DNA from: JBKHYG01 sp046565595
GTDB lineage: Bacteria > Actinomycetota > AC-67
Direction: 5' to 3'
DNA length: 20,920 nucleotides
Assembly (NCBI GenBank): GCA_046565595.1
Contig: JBKHYG010000120.1
Location: forward strand, 1 to 20,920
In this document: positions 19,766-20,920 of the stretch, piece after piece
How positions within the stretch are numbered: the stretch's first letter is position 1
How the letters are laid out: each line of letters starts with the position of its first letter
The notes under the pieces: generated by a model
What the model was told of the DNA's origin: nothing
Seen by the model: only the letters and a program-made list of their open reading frames with translations
Databases searched by the model: none
Translations under genes and position numbers: made by a program

Positions 19766-20920
19766 AAGGTCCCCTCGAAGGACTCTTGGTAACCGATCTC
19801 TCTCGCGTGCTGTCTGGACCCTGGTGCACGATGACCCTCGGGGACCTCGGGGCCGAGGTGATGAAGGTCGAGCACCCCGATGGGGACGAGACGCGAGGCT
19901 GGGGTCCGCCGTTCGTGGGAGAGGAGTCGGCCTACTTCCTCTCTACGAACAGGAACAAGAGGTCCTTGCGCTTGGATCTTGGCAGAGCCGACCATCTGGA
20001 GGTTGCCTACAGGCTGATCTCGCGTAGCGACATCGTCGTCGAGAACTTCCGGCCAGGGACAGCAGAGCGACTGGGTCTGGGGGAGGCCAGATGTAGGGAA
20101 CTGGCTCCCGACATCATCTACGCATCCATCTCAGGCTTCGGTTCGGGCTCGTCTCGTCCCGGATATGACGCGATCATCCAGGCGGTGGGGGGCTTGATGA
20201 GCATCACCGGTCACCCCCGGACCGGGCCCGCGAAGGTCGGGGTCGCGATCGCAGACATCAGCGCAGGTCTGTATACGACCATCGGCGTGCTGGCTGCGCT
20301 CGTCGCACGAGAACGGACCGGCGTCGGTCAGCGCGTGGACGCTTCGCTTCTGGGATCACAGATCGCTTGGCTAGCCAACCAGGCCTCCAACACGCTGAAC
20401 GCCGGAGTCGTCCCCGGCTTGATGGGCACCGCTCATCCCTCGATCGTCCCCTATCAAGCCTTCGAGGCATCAGATGGTGCCTTCATGCTTGCGGTCGCCA
20501 ACGATGCGATCTGGTCGCGATTCGTTGCAGCGCTCGGATCGCCAGATGCCCTTGGCGACGCTCGGTTTGCGACGAACCCGGGAAGGGTCGAGGCCCGCGA
20601 AGAGTTGGTGGGGATCCTGGGAGGGCTGTTCGCCTCGGAGCCGAGGACGCATTGGCTGAGCATGTTGGACGCCGCGGAAGTGCCGTCGGGGCCGATCAAT
20701 GACCTCTCAGAGGTCTTCGGATCCGAGGAGGTCGCTGCCTTGCAACTCGTCTCGCAGACGCCGCGCGAGGATGGTACTTCGGTGCGGTCGGTGAGTTTCC
20801 CGGTTCATCTGTCCCAGACGCCTGCCTCGATCCGGCGGCCCCCACCTCGGCTGGGTGAGCATGATCGCGAGATCCTCGCGTGGCTTGGCTATTCCGAGCA
20901 AGAAGTGAAGGACCTGACGA
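19762..20920 (+). CDS. Class III CoA-transferase (CaiB/BaiF family), partial at right edge
   Basis: 386 codons are visible and open at the right edge; the family is usually about 390-430 residues, so little is missing. The start is TTG at 19762, overlapping the ThDP stop as TTGA, with a strong ribosome site AAGGAGG (19748-19754) 7 nt upstream. The N-terminus PLEGLLVTDLSRVLSGPWCT and GDLGAEVMKVEHPDGDETRG is the family hallmark, followed by NRNKRSLRLDL, SDIVVENFRPGTAERLGLG and the region YASISGFG. The probable catalytic Asp is D165 in AIADISAGLY, close to Asp169 of formyl-CoA transferase. It moves CoA between carboxylic acids. Translational coupling with the ThDP enzyme implies a joint pathway; the acids involved are unknown. 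Confidence 0.9.
   Translation, partial: MKGPLEGLLVTDLSRVLSGPWCTMTLGDLGAEVMKVEHPDGDETRGWGPPFVGEESAYFLSTNRNKRSLRLDLGRADHLEVAYRLISRSDIVVENFRPGTAERLGLGEARCRELAPDIIYASISGFGSGSSRPGYDAIIQAVGGLMSITGHPRTGPAKVGVAIADISAGLYTTIGVLAALVARERTGVGQRVDASLLGSQIAWLANQASNTLNAGVVPGLMGTAHPSIVPYQAFEASDGAFMLAVANDAIWSRFVAALGSPDALGDARFATNPGRVEAREELVGILGGLFASEPRTHWLSMLDAAEVPSGPINDLSEVFGSEEVAALQLVSQTPREDGTSVRSVSFPVHLSQTPASIRRPPPRLGEHDREILAWLGYSEQEVKDLT

Overview
The window reads as about 20.2 kb of a high-GC Actinomycetota-like genome, probably an assembled metagenome contig, with roughly 660 bases of unrelated, even more GC-rich DNA at its left end. The actinobacterial assignment rests on the SigA/RpoD-type sigma factor, an operon linking SRPBCC, ArsA-HSP20, a small Cys protein and a ROK kinase, and many start codons placed 6-7 nt behind a TANNNT hexamer with no Shine-Dalgarno, as expected of leaderless mRNAs. 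I cannot name the class. The left 660 bases carry pieces of lptB, a lipopolysaccharide-export ATPase of diderm bacteria. They are arranged as a fold-back inversion and fused to a truncated sigma factor, which looks like a chimeric assembly.

Layout: 1-662 foreign lptB pieces. 663-1211 N-terminal part of a primary-type sigma factor (minus). 1390-3423 DUF255 thioredoxin-fold protein (minus). 3470-4378 UbiA/MenA-like membrane prenyltransferase (plus). 4381-4467 degenerate 21-bp tandem repeats. 4489-4971 DUF309 protein (minus). 5011-5412 SRPBCC protein (plus). 5409-6158 secreted PPC-domain protein (minus). 6197-6934 HAD phosphatase (minus). 7022-9867 SRPBCC, ArsA-HSP20, 73-aa CxxCP protein and ROK sugar kinase (plus, operon-like). 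9974-12408 copper ATPase CopA and chaperone CopZ (plus). 12375-13601 LOR/SDH (TIGR00300-type) protein and 13616-14365 monoacylglycerol-lipase-like esterase (minus, operon-like). 14485-15291 PlsC acyltransferase (plus). 15316-16788 glycerol kinase (minus). 16929-17897 secreted Ig-like, Pro-rich protein (minus). 18098-20920 ThDP enzyme translationally coupled to a class III CoA-transferase that runs off the right edge (plus).

Themes: glycerolipid and glycerol use (lipase-like esterase, PlsC, GlpK), copper efflux with its own well-formed promoter and dyad, and two little-understood modules. One is the SRPBCC/ArsA-HSP20/CxxCP/ROK operon beside copA-copZ. The other is the ThDP/CoA-transferase pair, which recalls oxalyl-CoA decarboxylase plus formyl-CoA transferase or 2-hydroxyacyl-CoA lyase chemistry. 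No tRNA, rRNA, CRISPR array, insertion sequence or phage gene was seen. No gap over 300 bases lacks a gene apart from the chimeric left end.
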